From Antitrichia curtipendula (Eukaryota; Streptophyta; Bryopsida; Hypnales; Leucodontaceae): DNA of 64,000 nucleotides. A model generated the notes under the pieces. That model was given only the letters and a program-made list of their open reading frames with translations. It searched no databases and was not told where the DNA came from. How positions within the stretch are numbered: position 1 is the stretch's first letter; every line of letters begins with the position of its first letter. The stretch covers positions 16,244,001 to 16,308,000 of the forward strand of contig OX579639.1 of the NCBI GenBank assembly GCA_951230915.1. The letters run 5' to 3'. Below, in pieces: positions 48,622-58,292 of the stretch. Made by a program: the position numbers and the translations under genes.

Positions 48622-48703
48622 TTTTATTTGAGCTTGTAATTATACCCCCCTAAACTTACTTTTTCAAATATTTTGGGGGGTATAGTTACAGGCTCAAATA
48701 AAA
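48622..48703. repeat. Foldback with 29-bp arms inside the transposon
   Basis: TTTTATTTGAGCTTGTAATT, then ATACCCCCC (48,622-48,650), pairs with GGGGGGTAT, then AGTTACAGGCTCAAATAAAA (48,675-48,703). Only a few mismatches; a 24-nt loop. Confidence 0.85.
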
Positions 48704-48923
48704 TACCCCGGGGGTCATGCCTCCCCATTCTTCTTGTGATATTGTAAAGGATTTTAATTCATTTGCAATAGAGCACTTCTCATCAGCTCCATGATATATC
48801 CCCCAAAACCATAAGGAATGGATGATGGTGCAACCTGTTGATGGCTACGATTTTACACACAAGAGAATGGTTGACATATGTTGTGGCCATCTTGGAAGGA
48901 TGAGGAAGAGTTGGGATAAAAAT

Positions 48924-49150
48924 GCTTTGCTAACCCAAGGCCAAAAAAATGGGGAGGGAGTACCTTTGGCCCAAAAGAAATTATCATTGTCTTTGGTTAT
49001 AGAAGGGCTTTGCCAAGCTAGGGCAAAAAAATGGGGAGAGAGTATCCTTGGCCCAAAAGAAATTATCATTAACTTAGGTTATAGAAGGGCTTTGCTAACT
49101 TTAGGCCCCCCAAAATGGGGAGGGTGTACTCCTAGCCCCCCAAAAGTACA
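48924..49150. repeat. Three degenerate tandem units, about 82 bp each
   Basis: Units start GCTTTGC at 48,924, 49,007 and 49,089. Each continues with a G-rich word ATGGGGAG and GGCCCAAAAG or a close variant. The 48,822-49,157 open frame is a by-product of this repeat. Confidence 0.75.
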
Positions 49151-49624
49151 ATTTTAGAACTAGTTTTTGTCAATAATCCGACTACTATATATAATGGTAT
49201 AAAATCCCTTCATACCAACAAACATAAATTTAATTCTTCATGACTTTAAAATAATTAATATCATCTTTTGGACTAAATTTAAATTTAAATTGTGTGAAGA
49301 TGGATAAAAGAGTACATTAAATGGATGAGACTAGGATGATGCTAATCATTTTATAGTAGTCTCCACTTGAAATGAAGCTAATCATTTTTCTGTAAGAAGT
49401 CTACTTCACATGAAGCTAATTGATCATCCCTAAACTTACTAATTGTATAGATCAAACATCATCATTTCTTATCATGACTTTGCATTTAATTCATTAGAGG
49501 GTTGTGACACTGAAATGATAATGAAGTCACTTGATTTTCAACCTAAACCATAGAGAATCATTCTTTGGTGCGATAATAATATGTGAACATTATGGCATGC
49601 TCTTTAATAAATATGTATGGCTAG

Positions 49625-50252
49625 GTGAACCAAAAAAAGAATGGAAATGTTTAATTGTTCTAGGTTCACAAGAGTGAATCAAAAAAAAATGGAAATGTTT
49701 AATTGTTCTAGGTTCACAAGTGACTGAACCCAAAAAAAGATGCAAATGTTTAATTGTTCTAGGTTCACAAGAGTGAACCCAAAAAAAATGGAAATGTTTA
49801 ATTGTTCTAGGTTCACAAGAGTGAACCCAAAAAAAATGCAAATGTTTAATTGTTCTAGGTTCACAAGAGTGAACCCAAAAAAAAATGGAAATGTTTAATT
49901 GTTCTAGGTTCACAAGTGAGTGAACCCAAAAAAAAATGCAAATGTTTAATTGTTCTAAGTTCACAAGAGTGAACCCAAAAAAAATGGAAATGTTTAATTG
50001 TTCTAGGTTCACAAGAGTGAACCCAAAAAAAATGGAAATGTTTAATTGTTCTAAGTTCACAAGTGAGTGAACCCAAAAAAAAATGGAAATGTTTAATTGT
50101 TCTAGGTTCACAAGAGTGAACCCAAAAAAAATGGAAATGTTTAATTGTTCTAGGTTCACAAGTGAGTGAACCCAAAAAAAAATGGAAATGTTTAATTGTT
50201 CTAGATTCACAAGGGTGAACCAAAAAAAATATGGAAATGTTTAATTGTTCTG
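49625..50252. repeat. Minisatellite, 13 units of 45-49 bp, each with a hairpin
   Basis: The unit is built around ATGGAAATGTTTAATTGTTC, then TAGGTTCACAAGAGTGAACC, then an A run of 6-9. About 13 units are seen. Two variants alternate irregularly: a short one with CACAAGAGTGAACC and a longer one with CACAAGTGAGTGAACC. Each unit contains the inverted pair GGTTCAC/GTGAACC with a 4-6 nt loop. The open frames over it (repeats of NLEQLNISIFF on the minus strand) exist only because the array lacks stops in some frames. Confidence 0.92.
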
Positions 50253-51769
50253 GAAATATTGTTCTAGAAATATTTTGGCAATGCTGGGCCAATTTTGAAT
50301 TATGGCTTCCACTTATGGCTTTGGCTATTTTATGTCAATTCTAACTATCTTTGCACACTTTTTATGTAGCCTTTTAAGAAGTCTTCACTTCTTATGCAAT
50401 CCTGAATCCTACTTTGAGATAGTTTAAAAATCAACAACCAAGAAGGCTTCTATTTTTGAATTGTTTTAAGATTCTCAAGGGAATTGGAGTAACACTTGGA
50501 TTTTTTTATGGTTTTGTAATTTTGTAATTTTTAGGTTGTTTTTACACTTTGAATTTTTAAAGAGTTTTATTATTTTGTTACTAGCCATCTCTTTAATAGT
50601 CCATAGACTGGAAGTGTTAATAGAGTGAGAATTATAATTTTGCCAAATTGTTTTTAGTGTGGAGGCATATATAGCTTTTAAGTATTCATCTAATAGGAAT
50701 GTGGACACATAGGATCTGATGGAACTTGGTGAACTATTTCTTTTGTACTATTCTTAGTTAAACCTTCCTCTAACACTTTGGGTTCAAACTACAAATTAAC
50801 TCTATTACATAGTGAAAGTATTCTCTGTCATTCATAGGATACTTAGTATCTGTAGCAGTCTTATAGGATTAAAGAACAAGAATATTTTAGAAATGACCAT
50901 GTCAAGAAAACTTCATTTGAAAACCATTCCAACCAATTTTACTTAGAAAAAATAAAAACATTCAAAGTTTTGAAGGAAATTTGAAATTTTTCTTTCAAAT
51001 TAATTTTTTAGGGTTCTAGCATTGCTAAATCTAACCGTACGGATGGAATCTGCAACTCAAAATTCATATCTTTTATTTGTATATAAATTGCAATTTTTTT
51101 TTCTAAGTAATACTTTATAACGACTTCTCTGAAATCTTGAATTCTGGAGAATACTTTGGACGTTCCGGGATTGCACTTTCTTTATTCAGCTTTTAAAAAA
51201 AGTTCAGGGTCGATTAAATTACCTGCCGGTTGACAACTTGACATGTTAGCCCTTTGAAGTGGCTTGATTAAAACAACTTAAAGTGGCTATCATTTGACCT
51301 TTGCTGTAGCTTCCACAGATATCAGTTAATGATTTAAATCAAGCCAGGTGACGTGGCTATGATTTGTCCTTGCTGTTGCAGCAGTGGTGCTCAGTGAATG
51401 TGCAGCCACATGGCACTCAGTCAATGGTCAGCGTTACGGACTAGACATGTAAGTGCTGAAAACACCATTTAATGCCAGTGTTCCAGCACCCCTAAAGAAA
51501 CAAACATCCCTTGGCAATGTGCTTATGTTTGGAAACCCGAAATTCTGGAGCGTTGCAGGTGTTGTTAGGACTTTGGAGTGCCCGCTGCTTGTGCTAGGAG
51601 TGCCTGCTGCTGTTTCCGGATTCAAATCGAACGCACTGCTTCACTTGGAACACCCCGCTGCAGCTACTAGTGTAAGTAAATGTACCTTTGAACGTTGCTT
51701 GTACTGGAATTTTGATTTCCTTACTTTCGAAATTGAACGCTGTTAGTGTTGGATCCGTACCTTGCTTAG

Positions 51770-52500
51770 TCATATGGTTGGCTGCCGCAGCCTGGGCCTG
51801 GGCTTTAGGCTTTTCAATGATAGTTTGAAGTTCATGAGTTGGTGATTTGCTCAAATTTGGGATTGAATGAGGTCATTGCACTAGAAATGTAGTTATTGTA
51901 CGTTGGAATTCAGCGCTGCCATATTTTGAATCGTCATCAGGTCACTCATAGGGTTTGCTGCCGCAAGCTCTGCACTGGGTTCGTGCTTTAGAATGATAGT
52001 TTGAAGTTTAGGAGTTGGTGATTTGCTCAATTTTGGGATTGAACGAGGTCATTCTATTGAAAATGTAGTTATTGTACCTTGAATTCACCGCTGCCATATT
52101 TCGAATCGTCATCAGGTCACTCATAGGGTTTGCTGCCGGAAGCTCTGCACTAGGTTCGTGCTTTAGAATGATAGTTTGAAGTTTAGGAGTTGGTGATTTG
52201 CTCAATTTTGGGATTGAACGAGGTCATTCTACTGAAAATGTAGTTATTGTACCTTGAATTCACCGCTGCCATATTTCGAATCGTCATCAGGTCACTCATA
52301 GGGTTTGTTGCCGCAAGCTCTGTACTGGGTCAAGCTTTGTAATGATAGTTTGAAGTTTAGGAGTTGGTGATTTGCTCAATTTTGGAATTGAACGAGTTGC
52401 TTGTATTGGAAATGTAGTTACCGTATCTTTGAAATCTACGCTGCCAGTGTTTGAATCGTACGGTCGTGAGTGCTAGGGTCTGCTGGCGCATGGGCTGTAC
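51770..52500. repeat. Four-unit tandem array, about 175-bp period
   Basis: The word ATGATAGTTTGAAG recurs at 51,817, 51,993, 52,168 and 52,342, with spacing 176, 175 and 174. Each unit also has GGTTTGCTGCCGCAAGCTCT (or a variant), TGATTTGCTCAA and GAAATGTAGTTA. The array ends about 75 bp upstream of the cargo 3 ATG, so it is part of that gene's promoter or leader. Confidence 0.9.
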
Positions 52501-52575
52501 TGGGTTTTTGGGTCTCTCTCTGTGCATTTTTCCTCAATTCTTCCGCTGTTGTCAGGTTTTGGATACACTGATACA

Positions 52576-53982
52576 ATGACAGAGGGCAAGAAAGCGCAGA
52601 AGGGCTCCCTTTCGAAGAGGGCTAGCAAACAGCCCCCTTCGAAGAGGATGCGTCCCCCTAAACCCAAGAACAACCCGACTGACAATGCGGGAGATGCTGC
52701 CGCAGAGCAGTCCCCCGACCCGACTGACGATGCGCAAGATGCTACCGCAGAGCAGTTCCCTGCGATCAAGCAGTCTCCTGCTAAGAGGGCGCGTCACTCC
52801 AAGACCAATGATGACCCGATTGACGATGCAGAAGACGCTGCCGAAACGCAGGGGGTACATGCGATCACCCATTCCAAATTTTCGGAAGCATTCGACCTGG
52901 GATACACTTCCGAATCACTGAAGGCGGAGATGATTAAGGTTGCCCCTGTTCTTCTCGGTCGCAACGCCGTCTACAACAAGGAGTTCTTCGTCGACGTGGC
53001 TGGACTTTGCGGGAAAGGATTACCTCTCAACAAACTGCCTATAATTCATGACAGTCAGATCTTGAAGAAGTGGCCTCCCAAGTGTAGTCGGTATGAGATA
53101 GCGGACTGTTTAGACAGCGCTCAAGCTGTGCTCTTTTGCAATCACTGGTTCAAAGTGTACGGTGAGACTCCTGACAATTCATACTTTTCTCTAAAGTACT
53201 TGCGGGGGTGCTTCTTTACGTTTGTGCTCAAGAGTGCGGTGAACTGGGTGGAGGAAGCCTTGGACCGACGTCGTTCACGGGAAGGCCATATTTCCCGTAA
53301 TCCTAAGAAACTTGGAGCGGTGGCGTTGCGGCAGCAGATACAAGCGTTGTGCAAGATCATCCAAGATGTTGAAGCAGACGAAAGCCCTGCCAATAATACT
53401 TTGAACGCCGCCAAACGTTGCTTGCGGGAATGCCAAGCGGAGGAAGAGAAAGCCTTCAGGATTGAGCGCCGTATCAATTCCAAGCTTGAAACGGCACAAA
53501 AAGGCTTGGCGGCTTTAGAAACAGATGACAATTCCAAAGACTTGGCTTCTCGCTTTAGCAAGGCATCTATGGAAGCCAAATCTCTACAGCGTGAGGGGAA
53601 GGCTGAAGATACAGCGGCTAAAAAAGCAGAGGCCACAGCTTTGCTCTTTGAAATAAACGAGACTACTAACAAGGTGCAGGCATTAGAAAATATCATATAG
53701 GAGTTGGAATCTACTCTACCGCAAGCAAAACTGTTGCTCGAGTTGAAACGTGAATCGGTGGCCAACGCTAAGGAGAAAGTGAGGCTGCTATCACTCTGTC
53801 CAGGTATGGTTTCCAAAACCATATCTTAAGTATTCATATTGCTTTACCCTAAATCCAAACCGTTTATATTAAATCAGAAACTGACAAGCTTGTGCTGTGC
53901 TTCTGTGCTTGATTTAGGATGCGCTACGGCCACGCTTCCGCAAGTACCTCCTCATGAAGATTCTGGCGGCAGCAACAAATGA
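52576..53982 (+). CDS. Transposon cargo 3: paralogue of cargo 2, orphan domain plus coiled coil, one in-frame stop
   Basis: The ATG at 52,576 (ACAATGA context) opens 374 codons to a TAG at 53,698-53,700. The N-terminus is basic with KR-rich clusters, then three degenerate repeats of PTDDAQDATAEQ type. Residues ~100-264 are the domain shared with cargo 2 (VAPVLLGRNAVYNKEFFVDV, GLCGKGLPLNKL, VYGETPDNSYFSLKYLRG, VNWVEEA, NPKKLGAVALRQQIQAL). A coiled coil follows. Past the TAG the frame stays open with the same heptad character (ELESTLPQAKLLLELKRE) to a donor CCAG|GTATGG (intron 53,804-53,917), and exon 2 ends at TGA 53,982 in phase. The TAG therefore looks like a recent CAG-to-TAG change. It lacks the RING of cargo 2. 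Function unknown. Confidence 0.75.
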
Positions 53983-54441
53983 AGGCTGTGGGATGATGCC
54001 AATGTAGTCAGAGGCTTCGAGCAGTATAGAAATGTTTAGGGTTTAGGCCCAATTTTGTCATTGGAATTGTACGTAGAACTTATGAATGTTTTGTCCAGAT
54101 GTATAGTGCGCATGATACCAAATTTCACATTGATCACATCTGTATATTGAAAGTACAGCAGTAACTTACTACCTAATATCGGTAATATACTCTTCAACAT
54201 ACACTGTCTCTTGACTATCCTCTGTACTGCTAGATACGTAGGTGGTGGTCGTGCTTGGACCAGCTTCATGAGACCCTTGTGACGCAGCTTCAGTTTGCAT
54301 TGTATGAACGTTCTCCTCGTCAGGTTCTCTAAGCACCCACCTCCGTCCTTGACGCACACGTCCCTGACGCCATTGACGAAGCCTTGCTGCAGCATCAGAA
54401 GAGCCCCACGCCCGACGTCGACGTTGCACCAATTCCTCAGT

Positions 54442-57400
54442 TTATGTTGCATCTTCACTGATAGACTCACTTGCTGCCGCTTGTTGAGCGATCTTCCTAG
54501 CATATCTGTGTTGAATGTTTCGATACCAATGCTGATATTGTTGCACTACAATACTGGTTCGATCTTTGCTGCCTCCATGCTGTGTATGTGCTTGACTTGC
54601 TGCTTTTGCATCATGATGTGATTTTTCCATCCCTTGGCAGCTCCAGACCAACAAGCTTCCGTATTTTTCCACAAACCATGCCCCGTGCCTCACAATTACA
54701 TGCTGCAAAAGTAATTAAGAGGGCAATGAACACTAACAAGGTGAATCAACCTTGCTTGATAAAAAATTGACTAAGAGCTTTAAGAAACTAGTACAAAGTA
54801 GCAATAAACTATAATATTCACATCAGATTCAAACTTACCATGTAATGTGTAACATGATTTTCTCCAAATGCTGTCAAGAAAGATTTTCCGAATTGATCCA
54901 CCTTAGCCTTGCAAGCGCGTCGTTGCTGCTCTGTCAGCACAAGCCCGGTGAGGTATGGTTGTAGTTCTTCTAAGGCTTCCCATACATAAAAGCGATTTCT
55001 TCGTGCTTGCCCATTCTCCAGGTTGTTACTTTCGGACATTACCACATCTTTCCATGCTTTGTCTTGGTTTGACCAGGAACTAGGCTGGAATAGCCTGCTT
55101 GCCACTACTCCGCTTAAGCTTGGCTTCATAACTACGTTACCTGATTTTCCTGACAATTTGTCATCCTTCTTTAGCTGACAGTTTCCTCCCTCCACTCCAA
55201 TAGCAGACAGAGACTTTTCCATAGACTCAATGGCCAAGGCCCTCCTTTGTTGATCTTGCATGTTCCAGACAAAAATGAAATGGAGATGAAGTAACTTTTC
55301 TATCATGCGAACCTGCGCATGTAAAGTGCACATGTGTGTTCTGGACAAGGGAATTGGCAACACCATTTTCCAGCGAGGGTGAGTGGCAGCATCACACGGT
55401 TCTCCTTCAATTCCTGTGGCAAATAGTCCACCTTGCCACTTCCCTTTCTCTTGATTTGCGTGCTCACGCTGGGCACTGGAAGCAGTGGCACACTTCTTTG
55501 GTTGTTCTCTTACTTGTTCGCAGTATATGCAGTTCATCTTGCTAGAAGGTCCATACTGAAGCCCGTGCATGCATTTTATGGTTTTCATGTCTGCTGACAT
55601 GTGCCATTCCACGGTGAATCCTCCAACACCATCGACAAAGAGTTCCTGACCATTGCTTTGTGCTGCTATCACCTCTAGAAATTTTGTTTTTTTAAACACC
55701 CAGTCAAGTACATCGTATGACTCTTTACTAGCCTGGAAGCATGCAATAGGCCATATCTCCTGCTCTAATTGCACTAAGAAATACCTATCATCATTTTTTT
55801 GAATCTCAGGATTCAGTGCCCGATTCATCAATGTCAAGCTGACACGCTCATATTTCTTGCCTTGCTGTACTTCCGCTTCATCTAGCTTAAGCACAAAGAC
55901 TAGTGGTCCATCGTTGCACTCTGCGGCCGCATGCTCATAATTAGACAGCATAACCATCTACACTGTTCGGGAACTGAATTGGAAATTGGATGCAACTTCG
56001 ACAGAACTTGTAATGTGGAAACAGTGAGACTTCTAACATCAAATTAAATAATTGAAAGCAAAAAGGATGGGGCCGTTACCTTGAACAGTGATGTTGTAAA
56101 ATAGAACCATTGATCGTTGAACAACTTCAAGATCCACAAACAAATTGTTCTTGCTATGAAGGATCACCTCTTTCTCTGGCGTTATTTCCCTTTTACCTTG
56201 ACGAACTGCTGGAATCACACGTCTACCCTCAATATGGTAGTACTCACCAATAAATTGAGGCAACTTGGCGTTCATATCTTGCCGCAAGCTAGTTAGTCGA
56301 TGTGGAGCAGGCAGAATGTTGGAAGTCATACCAGGAGCAATCAATCCAATTCGATTCTTTAATGTTCGATAGATTGCCTGGTACCCTCGATGAGTCACCC
56401 CTGCTCCATCGCAGGCGTCCAACATTGTATTTGGCAGCACAATGTTGCCAATCTTTTGGAGCACCTTCTTCGCTACGTTCCCGCTTGCTTGACTCATTCT
56501 GGGTTGGTCGATAAGTGCACTAGCTTCACCTACAGATAAAATACTAGCAACTGCTGCAGCAGTGGCAGTTTGGGCAACGGAATCTCCCATCAACCGTTTC
56601 CTTGACCCGCGAAGTTTGTTAGACGTTTGCACGGTCTCCACTATAGATGGTTGCAATTGCGCTCTTATCATGGTCCTTCGACGCTTAGCATGTCCTGACC
56701 CACTAGCAAGCTCATGAAGACTCTTCCTTGTCCCTCGAATTCGCTGCCGAAAGCCTAAAGGGGTGTTCACCATCGACCTGCACTTCGTTTCCAGCCTTCC
56801 ATAATCAGCTTGGCATTTTTGTAATTTTTCTTCCAGCACCCGTACCTCCTCTTCATATTGTAAGTCTTTTGAGGCCATACTACTTTCTGTACGAGTTAAC
56901 AACGCCTTCAACTCTAAGCATGTGCTTTCTAGACCTCTCACATCACTTTGTAGTTGCTGACGCTCATCCACGTGACATGCTGCAGCGGTAGACACGGTAC
57001 AAACTTCTGCGTGAAGTTCATGACATTGACTTTGTAGCTGCTGTATTTCATTCTCATAAGCTATCACTCTTTCTTCTAACGACCGAACACTACTCTGCAA
57101 TGATTCAGCAATTGGCCTCCACTGCATACTAGAGCCGTTGTCCACCGGTGTACACTTCAAGCGCTTCATATAACCCAGCATCCCATTCTCACCATGGCAC
57201 AAGAACTCTAAATATTGCTTGGTAGTTTTGAATTGCGGTTTCGAATTGGTGGCAGGATCGACTGGGTACAAGCTGCCATCAATCCACAGATCAATGTGAG
57301 TTTGGCCTTCTGCTCTTCGTGCAGGGAAACTTGAACAACTGTCTTGTTCTTCAAGAATCCTCCCCTTTCGAATGACAGGAGCATACTTCTTGTCCATCTG

Positions 57401-57451
57401 AATTGTAGCTGCATAACCACCTACCGTATTCGTCACATCTCTCAAAGCCAT
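54442..57451 (-). CDS. Transposase of the large element, DDE-type with zinc-binding insertion
   Basis: Three exons on minus: 57451-56080, 55920-54839 and 54702-54442. Phases agree, giving about 904 aa. The start ATG 57,451 has context AGCATGG. Residues ~119-231 form a long coiled coil, followed by a basic stretch and DACDGAGVTHRGYQAIYRTL. Likely catalytic acids are D471 (FVLKLDEAEV), D568 (SADMKTIKCM) and E844 (SCQGMEKSHH). Between D568 and E844 lie C588-x2-C591 and C655-x2-H658, H669, H671, a zinc-type insertion like that in RAG1, Transib and hAT-like enzymes. THYM at the exon 2 end joins HVIVRHGAWFVEKYGSLL. After TAA 54,444-54,442 the same frame stays open to 54,169 (basic RRRRAW.. region), so a premature stop is possible. 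The catalytic assignment is inference. Confidence 0.82.
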
Positions 57452-57876
57452 GCTGAAGCACGGTGAAGCACATTCAAAATTTCCCGAGACCAACTGACAC
57501 CTTGAACTTCATAACTGTTTGAAGTCCACGCTAGCAAGGATGACATGGAACACCACACGCTGTCCCGCCAAAAACCATCAAGGTGGCAACTCCATGCGAA
57601 TTTGGCGCCATTGTCTTGACCCCAAGAAAAGGATAAAATATTATATGTACATCCTTCGTGCAAAATCATTTTCCATACAAGCCTCTTCAAACCATAAACA
57701 CGGCCGAGAGACACGTTGGCCGCACTCAATACGGCTTACAGACACGTCGGAAGCAGTGTACTCTTCTAGCCTTACTGATTGCGATTGATTCAGCCGCTGC
57801 CCGTGAAATCAAGCCCTGTTGGCAGCATGCCCAAATCAAAAAGTCAAGGCTCTGCCACTGCCCGGGGGGGGCTTAC
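57452..57876. other. Right subterminal region of the transposon
   Basis: About 425 bp between the transposase ATG and the right terminal repeat; presumably holds the transposase promoter, leader and binding sites. The 57.4-57.9 kb open frames lack any domain. Confidence 0.5.
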
Positions 57877-57910
57877 AGGGCCTTCTCGAGACCCCAAAAT
57901 GGCTCTAATG
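57877..57910 (-). repeat. Right terminal inverted repeat of the large transposon
   Basis: Reads AGGGCCTTCTCGAGACCCC, then AAAATGGCTCTAATG, the complement of the left end with five mismatches in 34. Confidence 0.9.
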
Positions 57911-57911
57911 G

Positions 57912-58292
57912 TTAAAAGACTTCAAAGTTTATTTTAGAGTACAGAATCTATAACTGCCCACAAACTAAAACTCCTCATATCTTTTGACTCATTGGTCAAA
58001 ATAGAATGATTTAAAGCTTTTCATGTACATATAACTCTAGAAAAAACAATTTCAAATTTTTATTTTTGAAAAAAGTGATTTTTTTTTATCTGGCCGGACT
58101 GCCTGGCTAAGGGAAAAAGTAACATATTAGGTGATAACTTTTGAGTCACATTTCCAAATGTCATGAAATTTAGTGCGTATGAAAGATATTCCTCATCCCC
58201 CACCTCTTATTAAAATTTCAGCCCAGAACATGCAAATCTCTAGTCATAAGTACCTGCCCAAAATTTCTATACTGCCAAAAAGTGCATGCTAG
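57912..58292 (-). repeat. Dispersed ~1-kb repeat copy B, part right of the transposon
   Basis: Reverse-complement match to 38,985-39,385 of copy A (for example TTAAAATTTCAGCC, CATTGGTCAAAATAGAATGA). Sequence at 58,300-58,390 also matches 28,985-29,075 in reverse, so the repeat family is longer than copy A shows. Confidence 0.75.

Larger units (their letters stand above)
43103..57910. mobile_element. 14.8-kb cargo-bearing DNA transposon
   Basis: Terminal inverted repeats of 34 bp match at 29 positions. The left one (43,103-43,136) contains TTTGGGGTCATGAGAAGGCC. The complement of the right one (57,877-57,910) contains TTTGGGGTCTCGAGAAGGCC. Both begin CATTAG. The flanks are the two halves of one older dispersed repeat, which independently confirms the borders. 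The element encodes a DDE-type transposase (minus strand, right end) and four cargo frames. Cargo 1a and 1b lie at the left on plus, the RING protein on minus, and the paralogue on plus, with convergent gene pairs sharing 3' ends. A target duplication is not clear: the left flank ends GAGTAA and the right begins GTTAA. The DNA between the divergent cargo genes (48-52.5 kb) holds several repeats. Single in-frame stops suggest this copy is decaying. I do not recognise a named family. Confidence 0.9.

Noticed and set aside
48822..49157. 111-aa frame
   Set aside because: Produced by three degenerate 82-bp tandem units; low complexity, no domain.
49590..50292. Three long minus-strand reading frames (up to 206 aa) repeating NLEQLNISIFF
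   Set aside because: They are translations of the 45-49 bp minisatellite in different frames. The array lacks stop codons in those frames; there is no start context and no protein logic.
52473..53822. Long minus-strand frames opposite cargo 3 (98, 106 and 226 aa)
   Set aside because: Mirror frames of a biased coding sequence. The plus frame has the shared domain, coiled coil and splice site.
54442..54444. Restoration of the transposase and cargo stops by U-to-C RNA editing, as known in some bryophyte and fern organelles
   Set aside because: That editing acts on organelle transcripts. This is nuclear DNA with spliceosomal introns, so mutation decay is the simpler reading.
43097..57915. Clean TTAA, TAA or 5-bp target duplication for the large transposon
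   Set aside because: The left flank ends GAGTAA and the right begins GTTAA. They are similar but not identical, and comparison with repeat copy A does not settle the length, so no duplication is claimed.
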